Origin: Bacillota bacterium
Lineage (GTDB): Bacteria; Bacillota; Limnochordia; Darwinibacteriales; JAAYFS01
DNA length: 64,000 nt
Assembly: GCA_012728115.1 (NCBI GenBank)
Contig: JAAYFS010000004.1
Coordinates: forward strand, 1 to 64,000
Direction: 5' to 3'
Shown here in pieces: positions 8,802 through 18,970 of this stretch. Both the position numbers and the translations under genes were made by a program. Numbering within the stretch: the stretch's first letter is position 1; every line of letters starts with the position of its first letter. The notes beneath the pieces are model-generated. The model saw only the letters and a list, made by a program, of their open reading frames with translations. It was not told the origin of the DNA and did not search any database.

Positions 8802-9455
8802 GTGTTTACGGGAATTGTTGAAGAGATTGGAAAAGTAGTTCGGTGGCAACGCAGTACCCAAGTATGCAAGTTAACGATTCAATGCAAAAAAGTGTTAGAA
8901 GATACTAATCTTGGTGATAGTATCGCCGTTAATGGCGTGTGCCTGACAGTGGCGGATTTAACTCCGGATTCCTTTACTGCGGATATTATGGTGGAATCTT
9001 TACGCAAGACTTCCTTGGCCGATCTACCGATTAATGGGTCAGTAAATTTAGAACGAGCTTTACAAGTTGGAGGCAGATTGGGTGGGCATTGGGTTACTGG
9101 CCATATCGATGGAGTAGGGGTTATTAAAGAAATAGTTCCAGAAGCAAATTCAATTTGGTATACCATTGAACTACCGCCTTCATTGGAAAAGTACATGGTT
9201 GATAAGGGTTCGATAGCAGTCGATGGCGTAAGTCTTACAATCGCCAAAGCGGAATCCAATATGGTGACCCTCTCATTAATACCTCATACCGCAAAAATCA
9301 CAATTTTAGGTTCTAAAGGCGTAGGCGACAAGGTTAATATTGAGGCGGATATTCTCGGCAAATATGTCTATAAAATGCTGATGGATAGAAACGAAGAAAG
9401 AAAAACCCAGTCTGAGATAGATCTCAATAAGCTTCAACAACTAGGTTTTATTTAG
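8802..9455 (+). CDS. ribE: Riboflavin synthase alpha chain RibE
   Basis: A 217-residue enzyme that dismutates two 6,7-dimethyl-8-ribityllumazines to riboflavin. The two homologous lumazine-binding halves are visible: MFTGIVEEIG with NGVCLTV in the first, and GHWVTGHIDGVG with DGVSLTIA in the second. The GTG start at 8802 is preceded by AAGGGAGG (8788-8795), whose end overlaps the ribD stop region; the genes are 3 nt apart and translationally close. The tail beyond residue 195 is charged and variable. Confidence 0.96.
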   Translation: MFTGIVEEIGKVVRWQRSTQVCKLTIQCKKVLEDTNLGDSIAVNGVCLTVADLTPDSFTADIMVESLRKTSLADLPINGSVNLERALQVGGRLGGHWVTGHIDGVGVIKEIVPEANSIWYTIELPPSLEKYMVDKGSIAVDGVSLTIAKAESNMVTLSLIPHTAKITILGSKGVGDKVNIEADILGKYVYKMLMDRNEERKTQSEIDLNKLQQLGFI

Positions 9456-9470
9456 AAAGGAGTGGGGTGG

Positions 9471-10691
9471 ATGTTCGTGAGTATTGAGCAAGCGATTGAA
9501 GAATTTAAAAAAGGTAAGTTTCTAATTGTAGTGGATGATGAGGAACGGGAAAACGAAGGCGACCTAGTAATTGCCGCTGAAAAGATAACTCCAGAAGCAG
9601 TCAATTTTATGGCAAAGTATGGGCGGGGATTAATCTGTGTTCCTTTGACGGAAGAAAGATGTGAGGAACTTAATTTACCCCCGATGGTAGTTCGAAACCA
9701 AGATCGCCATTGTACAGCTTTTACTGTGTCAGTAGATTCAGCTGATTGTACCACAGGTATCTCTGCGTATGAGCGGGCGGATACAATTAAGTGTTTGATC
9801 GATGAAAATACTACACCTGAAAAGTTACGGCGACCTGGTCACATTTTCCCGTTGATGGCGAAGGATGGTGGAGTGCTAAAACGTGCGGGTCATACCGAAG
9901 CGGCTGTCGATTTAGCTCGTTTAGCGGGTGTGTACCCAGCAGGAGTTATCTGCGAAATAATGAGTGACGATGGTTCGATGGCTCGTTTGCCACAGTTGCA
10001 AGAATTTGCCAAACAGCATTCGATTTCGATCATCAGTATTAAAGATATCATCGCTTATCGACGTAAGACAGAACTTCTGGTAGAAAGAGTTGCCGCACCT
10101 TTACTTCCTACCAAGTGGGGCGAGTTTAAAGCCTATGGATATCAAAGCAAATTAGATAATCTTGTGCACGTTGCTTTGGTCTGTGGTGAAATCGGTGACG
10201 GTGAAGATGTTCTGATTAGGGTTCATTCGGAATGTTTGACTGGTGATGTCTTTGGTTCCTTAAGATGTGACTGCGGGGAACAGCTAGATCAAGCAATGCG
10301 CCAAATCATTGAGGAAGGACGAGGAATCCTGTTATATATGCGTCAGGAGGGCCGAGGAATCGGATTAGGGCCGAAACTACAGGCATATGAACTTCAAGAG
10401 GAAGGGTTAGATACCGTTGACGCCAATCTAAAACTCGGTTTTCCCGAAGATATGCGAGATTACGGTATTGGAGCGCAAATTTTACAAGATCTTGGGGTTA
10501 AGACTATTAGGCTGTTAACGAATAATCCGCGTAAGATTGTCGGGTTAGAGGGCTATGGACTAAGTATTCGTGGGAGAGTACCGATAGTTATTCAATCGAA
10601 TCAAGCGAATCAACACTATCTAAACACTAAAGCGCAACGCTTAGGTCATATGTTAAATAGGGAAAAAATCAAGGCGGAGGGATTAGAATGA
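9471..10691 (+). CDS. ribBA: DHBP synthase/GTP cyclohydrolase II RibBA
   Basis: A 406-residue fusion. The N-terminal half (about 1-200) is 3,4-dihydroxy-2-butanone-4-phosphate synthase with [10 protein letters not shown] (22-31) and the [16 protein letters not shown] motif. The C-terminal half is GTP cyclohydrolase II with the zinc ligands in [20 protein letters not shown] and the RQEGRGIGL motif. Together they feed both branches of riboflavin synthesis. I choose ATG 9471, 8 nt after AAAGGAG (9456-9462), over an in-frame GTG at 9462 that overlaps the ribosome-binding site. The stop overlaps the ribH start. Confidence 0.96.
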   Translation: MFVSIEQAIEEFKKGKFLIVVDDEERENEGDLVIAAEKITPEAVNFMAKYGRGLICVPLTEERCEELNLPPMVVRNQDRHCTAFTVSVDSADCTTGISAYERADTIKCLIDENTTPEKLRRPGHIFPLMAKDGGVLKRAGHTEAAVDLARLAGVYPAGVICEIMSDDGSMARLPQLQEFAKQHSISIISIKDIIAYRRKTELLVERVAAPLLPTKWGEFKAYGYQSKLDNLVHVALVCGEIGDGEDVLIRVHSECLTGDVFGSLRCDCGEQLDQAMRQIIEEGRGILLYMRQEGRGIGLGPKLQAYELQEEGLDTVDANLKLGFPEDMRDYGIGAQILQDLGVKTIRLLTNNPRKIVGLEGYGLSIRGRVPIVIQSNQANQHYLNTKAQRLGHMLNREKIKAEGLE

Positions 10692-11167
10692 AACAAGTTA
10701 GAACAATTGAGGGAATATTAAGAGCGGAAGGGAAAAGCTTTGCTATTGTAGCAGGAAGGTTTAATGAGTTTATTACTTCAAGACTGGTCGGTGGAGCACT
10801 GGATGCGCTCTATCGGCATGGTGCTGAAGAAGAGAACATCGTTATTACTTGGGTTCCAGGTGCTTTTGAAATACCATTGATCGCTGATAAACTAGCGCAA
10901 AGTGGCAAATATGATGCTGTAATCTGTTTAGGTGCAGTGATTCGAGGAAGTACGCCTCATTTTGACTATGTTTGTGCTGAAGTTTCTAAAGGTATTGCTG
11001 CAGTAGGTTTAAATACTGGTGTGCCAACAATCTTTGGAGTAATCACTACTGACTCTATTGAACAAGCGATCGAACGAGCTGGAACTAAAGCAGGAAATAA
11101 AGGATGGGATGCAGCACTAAGTGCGATCGAAATGGCGGATCTACAAATTCAATTAAATAATATTTAA
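10688..11167 (+). CDS. ribH: 6,7-dimethyl-8-ribityllumazine synthase RibH
   Basis: A 159-residue lumazine synthase, which condenses the pyrimidine from RibD with the butanone phosphate from RibBA and usually assembles as a capsid or pentamer. Family marks are [45 protein letters not shown] and the AGNKGWDAA segment. ATGA overlap with ribBA (10688-10691) and GGAGGG at 10676-10681 indicate translational coupling. It ends the rib operon; no clear terminator follows before trkA. Confidence 0.97.
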   Translation: MKQVRTIEGILRAEGKSFAIVAGRFNEFITSRLVGGALDALYRHGAEEENIVITWVPGAFEIPLIADKLAQSGKYDAVICLGAVIRGSTPHFDYVCAEVSKGIAAVGLNTGVPTIFGVITTDSIEQAIERAGTKAGNKGWDAALSAIEMADLQIQLNNI

Positions 11168-11242
11168 ATGTAGGAACTTAGCAAAAGATGGAGAATGATA
11201 AGTGATAATGTTTCGCAGTAAATGAAGGGATGCGTAGGACAT

Positions 11243-12616
11243 ATGCTAGTCATAATCGTTGGAGCGGGCAAGCTTGGTTACAAAATTGCGGAAGCTTTTT
11301 CGCAAGAGGATAACAATTTAATCGTTATCGACTCCAATCCCGAAGTACTGGAGCGAGTTGCTAATTCTTTGGATGCGCTGACCATTAAGGGTAATGGGCT
11401 GGATATTTCCATCCTAAAACAAGCGGATATAACCAAATGTGATTTATTAATTGCTGTTACTAGCAATGATGAGGTTAATATCTTAGTTTCAACGATTGCC
11501 AAAAAGTTAGGATGTAAAAAAGTAATAGCCCGCATCCGAAACCCAGAGTACGCAAGTCAGGTAGGCTTTATTCAAGAACAAATGGAGATCGATTTTGTGG
11601 CTAATCCTGACTGGGAAATGGCTAGAGAGGTAGCTAAGTACTTGCTCGAGAGCAGCGCTCTTCACATGGGAGACTATGCTGAAGGCAGGGTAGTGATGGA
11701 TGATTTTAGGGTACATGAGCTAGAAGGATACGGTGGCAAGACTCTTAGAGATATTCAATTTCCTCAAGGAGTGTTAGTTGCTGCTGTTCTTCGTGACAAT
11801 CAATTAATCATTCCCCACGGTGATATTGAACTTGCGGATTCGGATGTTATTTACATGATTGGAACCAAGGAAGGCATGGAAAAAATGCCGGAAACAGTAA
11901 AGGACGATGCTTCACGGCTAGTTAGGAGTGCGATGATCCTCGGTGGTGGAAGAGTAAGCTACCATTTAGCTAGGTTACTGCTTCAAAATGGGGTGGCAGT
12001 TAAGATTATCGAGCAGGATCAAGAACGCTGCGATTTCCTTGCTGAAAACTTAAGAAAGGCCTTAATTATTCGCGGTGATGTAACGGATATGAATCTCTTA
12101 ACTGAGGAAAATCTAGCAGAGGTGGATGCTTTAGTGTCGTTAACTGGATTTGATGAAGAAAATATTCTGCTTGCCCTTTCCGCACAACAGTTCCAGATTC
12201 CAAAAGTAATTGCTAAGGTGAGTCGACCAAATTATGTTCCAATCATTGAACAACTAGGTGTCAATGTTGTAAATCCAATTTTGATTATGGCTAGCGAGAT
12301 CCTACGTTATATTCAAGGTGGTAGGGTGGTATCGGTATCGCTGTTGCTTGGGGGAGAGGCAGAGGTTTTAGAGATTATTGCCCAGCCTCAGACGCGAGTG
12401 GTTGGCAAACCACTGAAGGATATCGGCTTGCCCAAGGGAATTATCATAGGGTCCTTGGTTCACAACGGACAAGTAGTAATTCCCCATGGCGATACCGTGA
12501 TAGAGCCAGAGGATCGGATGATTGTCTTTTGCATTAAATCCGAGTTAGTTGCGATTAAAAAATATTTCTACCAGCCTACAAGGGGGTTCTTAAGTGAATT
12601 ATGGAATCGTGATTAG
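11243..12616 (+). CDS. trkA: Trk potassium uptake regulatory subunit TrkA
   Basis: A 457-residue cytosolic gating subunit with two RCK modules in tandem. Each has a Rossmann NAD-binding half (IIVGAGKLGYKIA at the N-terminus; ILGGGRVSYHLARLL near residue 230) followed by a TrkA_C domain (HELEGYGGKTLRDI; QPQTRVVGKPLKDIG). I start at ATG 11243, giving the family-typical MLVIIVGAGKLG; an in-frame ATG at 11222 would add seven atypical residues. The ribosome-binding site is weak for either. The 3' end overlaps trkH by 23 nt, so the two subunits are coupled. Confidence 0.93.
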   Translation: MLVIIVGAGKLGYKIAEAFSQEDNNLIVIDSNPEVLERVANSLDALTIKGNGLDISILKQADITKCDLLIAVTSNDEVNILVSTIAKKLGCKKVIARIRNPEYASQVGFIQEQMEIDFVANPDWEMAREVAKYLLESSALHMGDYAEGRVVMDDFRVHELEGYGGKTLRDIQFPQGVLVAAVLRDNQLIIPHGDIELADSDVIYMIGTKEGMEKMPETVKDDASRLVRSAMILGGGRVSYHLARLLLQNGVAVKIIEQDQERCDFLAENLRKALIIRGDVTDMNLLTEENLAEVDALVSLTGFDEENILLALSAQQFQIPKVIAKVSRPNYVPIIEQLGVNVVNPILIMASEILRYIQGGRVVSVSLLLGGEAEVLEIIAQPQTRVVGKPLKDIGLPKGIIIGSLVHNGQVVIPHGDTVIEPEDRMIVFCIKSELVAIKKYFYQPTRGFLSELWNRD

Positions 12617-14039
12617 AATCCTCGGCAATTTACTTTTCTTTGTTGCTTTAGCAATGTTATTTCCTTTAGGGATCGCCTTTTTTACAAATGGACCCGATAC
12701 AATGGCGTTTGCTTACTCGATTTTGCTTACTTGTGTTGTGGGATTATTAATGTCTCTTTTCCCTGAGCGGTCGCAAAAGATCCGAGCAAGGGAAGCACTT
12801 GCGATCGTAACATTTGGCTGGATCTTAGCAGCGATTTTTGGAGCATTTCCGTTTCTTTTCTCAGGTGCTGCAACCAGTGTAGTTGATGCTTTCTTCGAAT
12901 CAATGTCAGGGTTAACCACAACTGGATCAACAATCTTAAATAATCTTGAACTAATGCCTCAGGGCATCCTTTTTTGGCGCTCGCTAACTCACTGGTTAGG
13001 TGGTATGGGGATCTTGGTCTTGACGTTAGCGATTCTTCCCCTTTTGGGCGTGGGTGGATTTCAGATATATAAAGCGGAAACACCTGGCCCACTAGCCGAT
13101 AAACTGGTACCGCGAATGAAAGATACTGCTAAAATTCTTTATCTTGTATATGGAGGATTAACTCTTATTCAAACGCTCTTACTTTTAGCAGGAGGAATGA
13201 ATCTATATCAAGCGGTGGTCCATGCTTTTAGCACAGTTGGAACAGGGGGCTTTTCTCCTTATACCGCTAGTGTCGGTTTCTTTAATAGCGCTTATATCCA
13301 TTACATCATTGCTTTTTTTATGCTGATTTCTGGAATAAACTTTTCCCTTTTTTATGAGGCATATAAAAAACGTTTCAGAGATATTTGGACAAACTCGGAG
13401 TTACGCCTTTATCTAGGCATTATTTTAATTTGTACTTTAGTTATAACTTTGGCATTACTACATAGTTCAGTTTATCAATCGGTGATAGAGACTGTCAGGC
13501 ATGCGTTTTTTCAGGTGGTTTCTTTTATTACAACTACGGGGTTTACAACCACGAATTACGAAAACTGGCCAGCTTTTTGTAAAACGATTCTCTTTTTCTT
13601 AATGTTCGTTGGTGGTAGCGCAGGGTCGACGGCTGGTTCAATTAAAATTATCAGATTACTATTAGTTCTAAAACTGGTCAGGCGAGAAATCGGACGAATT
13701 TTACACCCGCGAGCTCATATTCCAATTCAGCTAAATGGTAAAGTGGTAGGCAATGATGTTGCGATCAGTGTGATTAGTTTTTATGGACTATATATCTTTC
13801 TTTTTGTGATCGCGAGTATTCTTTTATCCATCGAAGGGATAGGTTTTTTAAGTGCCACGAGTGCGGCCGCAGCTGCCTTAGGTAATGTGGGAATCGGATT
13901 TGAATTCATTGGACCGACACAGACCTTTAGTGCTTTTAGTGCGTCAAGCAAACTATTACTTACCTTTTTAATGCTGCTTGGGAGGTTAGAGTTGTTTACT
14001 GTATTCTTGTTATTTGTACCAAGTTTTTGGAGGGACTAA
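12594..14039 (+). CDS. trkH: Trk potassium uptake membrane subunit TrkH
   Basis: A 481-residue membrane protein of the Trk/Ktr/HKT superfamily. The four pore-loop filters are visible: SGLTTTGST, STVGTGGFS, FITTTGFTTT and AALGNVGIGF. Each sits between two hydrophobic helices, giving the expected four membrane-pore-membrane units. The GTG start at 12594 lies inside trkA behind AAGGGGG (12580-12586). With TrkA it imports potassium. Confidence 0.95.
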   Translation: MNYGIVIRILGNLLFFVALAMLFPLGIAFFTNGPDTMAFAYSILLTCVVGLLMSLFPERSQKIRAREALAIVTFGWILAAIFGAFPFLFSGAATSVVDAFFESMSGLTTTGSTILNNLELMPQGILFWRSLTHWLGGMGILVLTLAILPLLGVGGFQIYKAETPGPLADKLVPRMKDTAKILYLVYGGLTLIQTLLLLAGGMNLYQAVVHAFSTVGTGGFSPYTASVGFFNSAYIHYIIAFFMLISGINFSLFYEAYKKRFRDIWTNSELRLYLGIILICTLVITLALLHSSVYQSVIETVRHAFFQVVSFITTTGFTTTNYENWPAFCKTILFFLMFVGGSAGSTAGSIKIIRLLLVLKLVRREIGRILHPRAHIPIQLNGKVVGNDVAISVISFYGLYIFLFVIASILLSIEGIGFLSATSAAAAALGNVGIGFEFIGPTQTFSAFSASSKLLLTFLMLLGRLELFTVFLLFVPSFWRD

Positions 14040-14063
14040 GAGGAGCTAAACAGGAGGTCATTT

Positions 14064-15365
14064 ATGAAGAAAATTTTCGTACAACCAGTAGATAAATTAG
14101 TAGGAAAGACAGAAATCCCTGGCGATAAATCGATTTCTCATCGGAGCATAATGTTAGGGGCTTTAGCAGATGGAAAAACAACCGTGAAACATTTTTTACT
14201 GAGTGACGATTGTTTAAATACGATTGAGTGTTTTAAGGAACTGGGAGTTAATATCGAAGTTACGGGCGATGAAGTTGTTATTCATGGTCAAGGAATCGAT
14301 GGTTTGAAAGAACCGAATGATATTCTCGAAGTCGGTAATTCAGGAACCACAATGCGCTTGATGGCAGGAATTTTAGCTGGTCAATCATTTGCTAGTGTGC
14401 TCACAGGTGATGCAACCATTCGCCGTCGTCCGATGGCACGAGTAACCGAACCATTAAAACTAATGGGTGCCAACATAATAGGGCGAGAGCAAGGTAATCT
14501 TGCTCCCCTTACCATCCAAGGTGGGAGCTTAAAGGGTATCGAATACCATTCTTCAGTTGCAAGTGCCCAAGTGAAGTCAGCGATTTTACTTGCGGGTCTT
14601 TTTGCCGATGGTTGGACTGAAGTAAAGGAGCCAGCTAAATCACGAAATCACACCGAATTGATGCTAAAAGGTTTCCAAGTTGAACTTGAGGAAAGTGATC
14701 TAGCGGTAAGGATAAAGGGTAGGCAACGTCTCAGTCCTTGTGATATTTACGTTCCAGGCGATATTTCTTCCGCTGCCTTTTTACTTGTTGCTGGTTGTTT
14801 AGTGCCAGATTCAGAACTAACTTTATTAAATGTTGGCCTTAATCATACCCGGACTGGGATTATCGATGTCTTGAGTGAAATGGGAGCAAGAATCGAAATT
14901 CGAAACAGGTGGAACTCTGGTGGTGAGGAATTAGGGGATCTAGTGGTTTCGACTAGTTCATTAAAAGGAGTTAGAATCGGTGGAGAATTAATCCCACGTT
15001 TAATCGATGAAATTCCCATTATTGCAATCGCTGCGGCTTGCGCTTCGGGAGTAACTGAAATCAGGGATGCTGAAGAGTTAAGAGTGAAGGAAAGCAATCG
15101 AATTGCAGCTATATGTGAGCAATTAAGTAAACTAGGGGTTCGGATCGAGGAACTTCCTGATGGGTTACGGATTTTCGGTGGAAAGCGTTTAAATGGTGCT
15201 GTTACTCAAAGTTATGGTGATCATCGGATAGCTTTATCATTAGCCATCGCAGGACTGGTCGCTACTGAACAAGTAGTGATAGAGGGTGCTGGGTGTATTG
15301 CAGTATCGTTCCCCAATTTTGTTAGGACATTGGAGAATTTAGGAGGCAAGGTGTTAGGACAATGA
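14064..15365 (+). CDS. aroA: 3-phosphoshikimate 1-carboxyvinyltransferase (EPSP synthase)
   Basis: A 433-residue EPSP synthase, the sixth shikimate step, joining PEP to shikimate-3-phosphate. Signatures are GDKSISHRSIML (about 20-31), GNSGTTMRLMAG (about 92-103), RRRPMARV, and DEIPIIAIAAACA with KESNRI in the second lobe. AGGAGG at about 14051-14056 precedes the ATG. The stop overlaps the aroB start by 4 nt, so the two shikimate genes are coupled. Confidence 0.97.
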   Translation: MKKIFVQPVDKLVGKTEIPGDKSISHRSIMLGALADGKTTVKHFLLSDDCLNTIECFKELGVNIEVTGDEVVIHGQGIDGLKEPNDILEVGNSGTTMRLMAGILAGQSFASVLTGDATIRRRPMARVTEPLKLMGANIIGREQGNLAPLTIQGGSLKGIEYHSSVASAQVKSAILLAGLFADGWTEVKEPAKSRNHTELMLKGFQVELEESDLAVRIKGRQRLSPCDIYVPGDISSAAFLLVAGCLVPDSELTLLNVGLNHTRTGIIDVLSEMGARIEIRNRWNSGGEELGDLVVSTSSLKGVRIGGELIPRLIDEIPIIAIAAACASGVTEIRDAEELRVKESNRIAAICEQLSKLGVRIEELPDGLRIFGGKRLNGAVTQSYGDHRIALSLAIAGLVATEQVVIEGAGCIAVSFPNFVRTLENLGGKVLGQ

Positions 15366-16453
15366 AAATAGTAGAGGTAAATACCCCATCAGCGAACTAC
15401 CAGATTACAATCGGAAGAGATCTCTTTGATATGGTAAATATCGATTTATTTGGCGACTATCCTGATGTAGTCATTGTGAGTAATACTACGGTTTTCCCCC
15501 TTTACGGATCACAGTGGGCCGATTATTTTACCCAGTGTGGAAAAAGGGTGTATACATATCAATTGCCTGATGGTGAAGAATATAAGACATTTGCTACTGC
15601 TGAACAAGTCTTGACCTTTTTATTAAAACATAAATTATCACGAAAAACCTTGCTTGTTGCTCTTGGTGGCGGGGTGGTGGGAGATCTGGCGGGTTTTGTT
15701 GCTACTATTTACCTACGGGGGATTCCGTTTATCCAAATTCCTACCACGCTACTAGCTCAAGTAGATAGTAGTGTTGGTGGTAAGGTCGCTGTAAACCATG
15801 AGTTGGGAAAGAATATGATCGGTGCCTTTTACCAACCTAAAGCAGTTTGGACTGACTTGGATACCCTTAGGACTCTCGATTTACGGGAACGACGGGCAGG
15901 CTTGGCTGAAGTGATTAAATATGGTATCATTTGGGATGGGGAGTTTCTAAACTTCTTAGCTACTAAGAGGAAAGATCTTTTGTTGGAAAAAGAGATCGTT
16001 ACCGATCTTTTTGCTTATGTAGTCGCTCGTTGCTGTGAAATTAAGTCTGAAGTTGTATCCCAAGATGAAGATGAACGAGGGATCAGAGCGGTTCTAAACT
16101 TTGGTCATACTATCGGTCATGCGATCGAACGAGCTACTAACTACCGTGTTTATCGCCATGGCGAGGCCGTAGCGATCGGGATGGTTGCAGTTTGTAGATT
16201 GGCATACCAACTGAAATGTTTTTCAAAATCGGAATTTGAATATGTGAAAAGATTAGTAAATGATTTTGGTTTACCAACAGACTGCAAAGGGATTAGCGTG
16301 GATGAGATCTTTAACGGTATTTTTCACGATAAAAAAACAGTAGGGGATAAGGTAACATTTGTACTACCAAAAAAACTTGGCGAAGTAGAAATAGTATCTG
16401 GGATTGATGAGGGAGAAATAAAGCAAGCCATTGAGTACGTGGCGGGAACATAA
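15362..16453 (+). CDS. aroB: 3-dehydroquinate synthase
   Basis: A 363-residue AroB, second shikimate step. The NAD-binding segment GGGVVGDLAGFVA is at about residues 100-112; PTTLLAQVDSSVGGKVAVNH, KNMIGAFYQP, the zinc-site region NFGHTIGHAIE and YRHGEAVAIGM follow. The ATG overlaps the aroA stop (ATGA). Pairing of aroB with aroA upstream of metK carries no further pathway logic that I can see. Confidence 0.97.
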   Translation: MKIVEVNTPSANYQITIGRDLFDMVNIDLFGDYPDVVIVSNTTVFPLYGSQWADYFTQCGKRVYTYQLPDGEEYKTFATAEQVLTFLLKHKLSRKTLLVALGGGVVGDLAGFVATIYLRGIPFIQIPTTLLAQVDSSVGGKVAVNHELGKNMIGAFYQPKAVWTDLDTLRTLDLRERRAGLAEVIKYGIIWDGEFLNFLATKRKDLLLEKEIVTDLFAYVVARCCEIKSEVVSQDEDERGIRAVLNFGHTIGHAIERATNYRVYRHGEAVAIGMVAVCRLAYQLKCFSKSEFEYVKRLVNDFGLPTDCKGISVDEIFNGIFHDKKTVGDKVTFVLPKKLGEVEIVSGIDEGEIKQAIEYVAGT

Positions 16454-16497
16454 TCATTCTCAGAGAGACTTTTGATAAAGATAAGAGGGGTTAGACA

Positions 16498-17697
16498 ATG
16501 GGAAAAAGACATATATTCACATCGGAGTCTGTAACAGAAGGACATCCAGATAAAATATGTGATCAGATTTCTGATGCTATCTTAGATTCAATCCTCGCCC
16601 AAGACCCAAACGCTAGAGTGGCGTGTGAAACAGCGGTTACCACCGGTTTGGTGCTAGTAATGGGTGAGATTACAACGGATTGCTATGTCGATATACAAAA
16701 AGTTGTGAGAGATACAATTCGGGAGATTGGCTATGATCGAGCTAAGTACGGTTTCGATGCCGATACCTGCGCTGTTCTTACTTCATTAGAGGAACAATCA
16801 CCAGATATTGCGATTGGTGTGGATACAGCATTAGAAAAACGTCTCGGCGAAGAAGATGATATTTCAACTATTGGGGCTGGGGATCAAGGAATAATGTTTG
16901 GCTATGCAACTGATGAAACTCCCGAGTTAATGCCACTTCCTATTTCCTTAGCGCATAAATTGGCACGGAGGCTTGCTGAAGTACGGAAAAATGGGACTTT
17001 ACCCTATCTTCGTCCTGATGGAAAGAGCCAAGTGTCGGTTGAGTATGAAGGGGATGTACCAGTTGCGGTGACTACTGTTGTAATTTCTACTCAACATCAT
17101 CCTGAAATTACTTATGAAACAATTGAGAAGGATATTATTGAGCATGTGATAAAACCAGTAATTCCTGCGGATTATATCAATGCCGAAACTAAGTTCCTGG
17201 TTAATCCAACGGGAAGATTTGTGATCGGTGGTCCCCAAGGAGACTCTGGTCTAACAGGACGTAAGATCATCGTGGATACCTACGGTGGCATGGGAAGACA
17301 TGGTGGCGGTGCTTTTTCGGGCAAGGATCCAACTAAGGTTGACCGTTCAGCTAGTTATGCCGCTCGTTATGTAGCCAAAAACATTGTTGCTGCTGGTCTT
17401 GCTAAACGAGCAGAAGTTCAGTTGGCTTACGCTATCGGAGTAGCTCGACCAATCTCGCTCTTGGTTGACACTTTCGGAACCAATCAAGTTCCTGAAGAAG
17501 TGATCGAAGCTTTAGTGAAAAAGCATTTCGATCTCCGTCCCGCTGCTATTATTAGAGAACTTGATTTAAGGAGACCGATTTATCGACAAATCGCCGCCTA
17601 TGGTCATTTTGGCAGAACTGATCTTGATCTACCTTGGGAAAGAACAGATAAGGCTGCTATTTTGCGAGAAGAGGCGGGATTATTCGTAAAAAAGTAG
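16498..17697 (+). CDS. metK: S-adenosylmethionine synthetase
   Basis: A 399-residue MAT enzyme making S-adenosylmethionine from methionine and ATP. It shows [17 protein letters not shown] at the N-terminus, [12 protein letters not shown] in the ATP-binding region, and [16 protein letters not shown] near residue 265. Only 44 nt separate it from aroB, too few for a SAM riboswitch, and none is visible. AGAGGGG precedes the ATG. A terminator follows. Confidence 0.98.
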   Translation: MGKRHIFTSESVTEGHPDKICDQISDAILDSILAQDPNARVACETAVTTGLVLVMGEITTDCYVDIQKVVRDTIREIGYDRAKYGFDADTCAVLTSLEEQSPDIAIGVDTALEKRLGEEDDISTIGAGDQGIMFGYATDETPELMPLPISLAHKLARRLAEVRKNGTLPYLRPDGKSQVSVEYEGDVPVAVTTVVISTQHHPEITYETIEKDIIEHVIKPVIPADYINAETKFLVNPTGRFVIGGPQGDSGLTGRKIIVDTYGGMGRHGGGAFSGKDPTKVDRSASYAARYVAKNIVAAGLAKRAEVQLAYAIGVARPISLLVDTFGTNQVPEEVIEALVKKHFDLRPAAIIRELDLRRPIYRQIAAYGHFGRTDLDLPWERTDKAAILREEAGLFVKK

Positions 17698-17703
17698 ATA
17701 ATT

Positions 17704-17730
17704 AGGCTCTGGACACAGAGCCTGTTTTTA
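17704..17730 (+). terminator. Rho-independent terminator after metK
   Basis: AGGCTCTG (17704-17711) pairs with CAGAGCCT (17716-17723) around a GACA loop and is followed by GTTTTTA. It ends the upstream aro-metK transcript. Confidence 0.9.
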
Positions 17731-17739
17731 TATTTACAA

Positions 17740-17768
17740 TTGACAAATAATTCTGATTATGATATATT
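17740..17768 (+). promoter_or_regulatory. Near-consensus sigma-A promoter
   Basis: A perfect TTGACA (17740-17745), a 17-bp spacer and TATATT (17763-17768). It starts the three-gene chaperone/barrel operon directly after the metK terminator. Confidence 0.85.
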
Positions 17769-17804
17769 TATTACTGCCCAAGAGAGATGTGAAGGAGGAT
17801 GTGT

Positions 17805-18287
17805 ATGAGATCTTCTTATCGCTACTTGGGTTTTTTCTTTGTTTTACTTTTATTACTCAACCCAGTTATCGCTTTCGCAAATGGGATTGTTAATTTGCGT
17901 GTTCAAATTCAATCTGGTTACCTTATTGAAGTTCCTGAAACCTTGGTGTTTCCAGCGTTAGCTCCAGGTCAAACAGTGGAACAAAGTTTGATTGTTAAAG
18001 TGAAATCGAATGTGGCTTGGGACCTAACTGTTTCAGCAGAACAATGGGTCTATGATCCGAGTGGAGAGGCGCAAGCGGTGGATTTAAGTTCGAATATTGA
18101 GGTGTTGGATTTTTTATCATTTTGGCGTCCGCTCTTTGGTTCTGAAAGGTATGTGGTTACCAACAAAAATCCTACCTCCATCGACGGGGAAGAAGTGGAA
18201 GTTCGTTTTCGAATGACGGGGGAATTTGGTGATCAACCAGGCGAATATGGCTTAGACGTTGTATTTACGGTGGTGCCTGTAATATGA
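17805..18287 (+). CDS. Small secreted beta-strand protein, possible pilin-like subunit
   Basis: A 160-residue protein with a clear signal peptide (positively charged RSSYRYLG, hydrophobic core FFFVLLLLLNPVIA, cleavage likely after AFA). The mature 135-140 residues are predicted by eye as all-beta: LVFPALAPGQTVEQSLIVKV, KSNVAWDLTVSA and a terminal GEYGLDVVFTVVPVI strand. That ending resembles the last strand of fimbrial or spore-coat-U-like subunits, and the SNVAWDLTV segment recalls WxL-type domains; neither assignment is firm. I start at ATG 17805, 6 nt after AAGGAGG; the ATG at 17799 would touch that site. It is the first gene of an operon whose members overlap by 4 nt. Confidence 0.7.
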   Translation: MRSSYRYLGFFFVLLLLLNPVIAFANGIVNLRVQIQSGYLIEVPETLVFPALAPGQTVEQSLIVKVKSNVAWDLTVSAEQWVYDPSGEAQAVDLSSNIEVLDFLSFWRPLFGSERYVVTNKNPTSIDGEEVEVRFRMTGEFGDQPGEYGLDVVFTVVPVI

Positions 18288-18970
18288 GAAGAGTTTTCTT
18301 AAGTTTTCTTATTCTTATCCTTTCAGCGGGTGGGTGTTATGCCTCTATCGCTGTTTCACCTGTTATTATCGAAGATTTCGATACAGTTGCAGGAAAAGTT
18401 TATACAATCAATATCCTTAACGAAACAGATAGAACCCAACGACTGATAGTGGAATTAGGGAGGTTTGATCAGAACGAGATGGGTCAGATCGTTTATGATG
18501 AAGGAATTGAGAGTAGAGAATGGGCGAAAGGGATCTTAGATCTTCCATCTGAAATTGTGTTAGAGCCCAAAACCGCTAACAAATTAGTGGTAGCACTAAA
18601 AAGCGCAGAATTTGATTCCGCTTTTCCAGTAGTTTTTCTAAAACAAAATGGAGGGAATATTAGCTGGAGAATGGCAATTTTATTCTTACTAGCTACTGGC
18701 GAAATTGAAGGGGCGGTAGAATATGAATTTACAGGCTTATCTTCGTCAAGTATTTTAGTGACTCTCCGAAATATTGGAATGGCTCATCAAGCTGTTTGGG
18801 AAGAGATCAGTTACATAGATGAATATGGAGACGTCTTGGAAAAAGAAGATTTTCTGATCGGGCGGATCTTGCCAGGACGTAGTAGACAAGTAATTCTTAC
18901 CCCGCCAAGCGGAACCGCTTATGTTGAAATTCTCGGTAAAAGAATTGAATTAGCTGAGTTAACTAGATGA
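18284..18970 (+). CDS. Secreted PapD-like chaperone candidate
   Basis: A 228-residue protein with a signal peptide (hydrophobic LSFLILILSAGGCYA). The mature start IAVSPVIIEDFDTVAGKVYT is followed by INILNETDRTQRLIVELG, the pattern of the first Ig-like domain of fimbrial chaperones (an xSP-V start and N-x-T-alternating strands). A second beta domain follows from about residue 140 (VTLRNIGMAHQAVWEEIS, then a G-R-x-LPGRSRQVIL strand). PapD-like chaperones hold pilus subunits in the periplasm; a DUF916/WxL-type surface protein is the alternative. ATGA overlaps link it to both neighbours. Confidence 0.6.
   Translation: MRRVFLSFLILILSAGGCYASIAVSPVIIEDFDTVAGKVYTINILNETDRTQRLIVELGRFDQNEMGQIVYDEGIESREWAKGILDLPSEIVLEPKTANKLVVALKSAEFDSAFPVVFLKQNGGNISWRMAILFLLATGEIEGAVEYEFTGLSSSSILVTLRNIGMAHQAVWEEISYIDEYGDVLEKEDFLIGRILPGRSRQVILTPPSGTAYVEILGKRIELAELTR

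Noticed and set aside
8879-9259. 126-codon minus-strand frame across ribE
   Set aside because: It lies wholly within a well-supported enzyme gene, lacks similarity and has no ribosome-binding site.
12727-13092. 121-codon minus-strand frame across trkH
   Set aside because: It is a shadow of the membrane-protein coding pattern; no ribosome-binding site or known motif.
16454-16497. SAM riboswitch before metK
   Set aside because: The gap is 44 bases and lacks the S-box core motifs.
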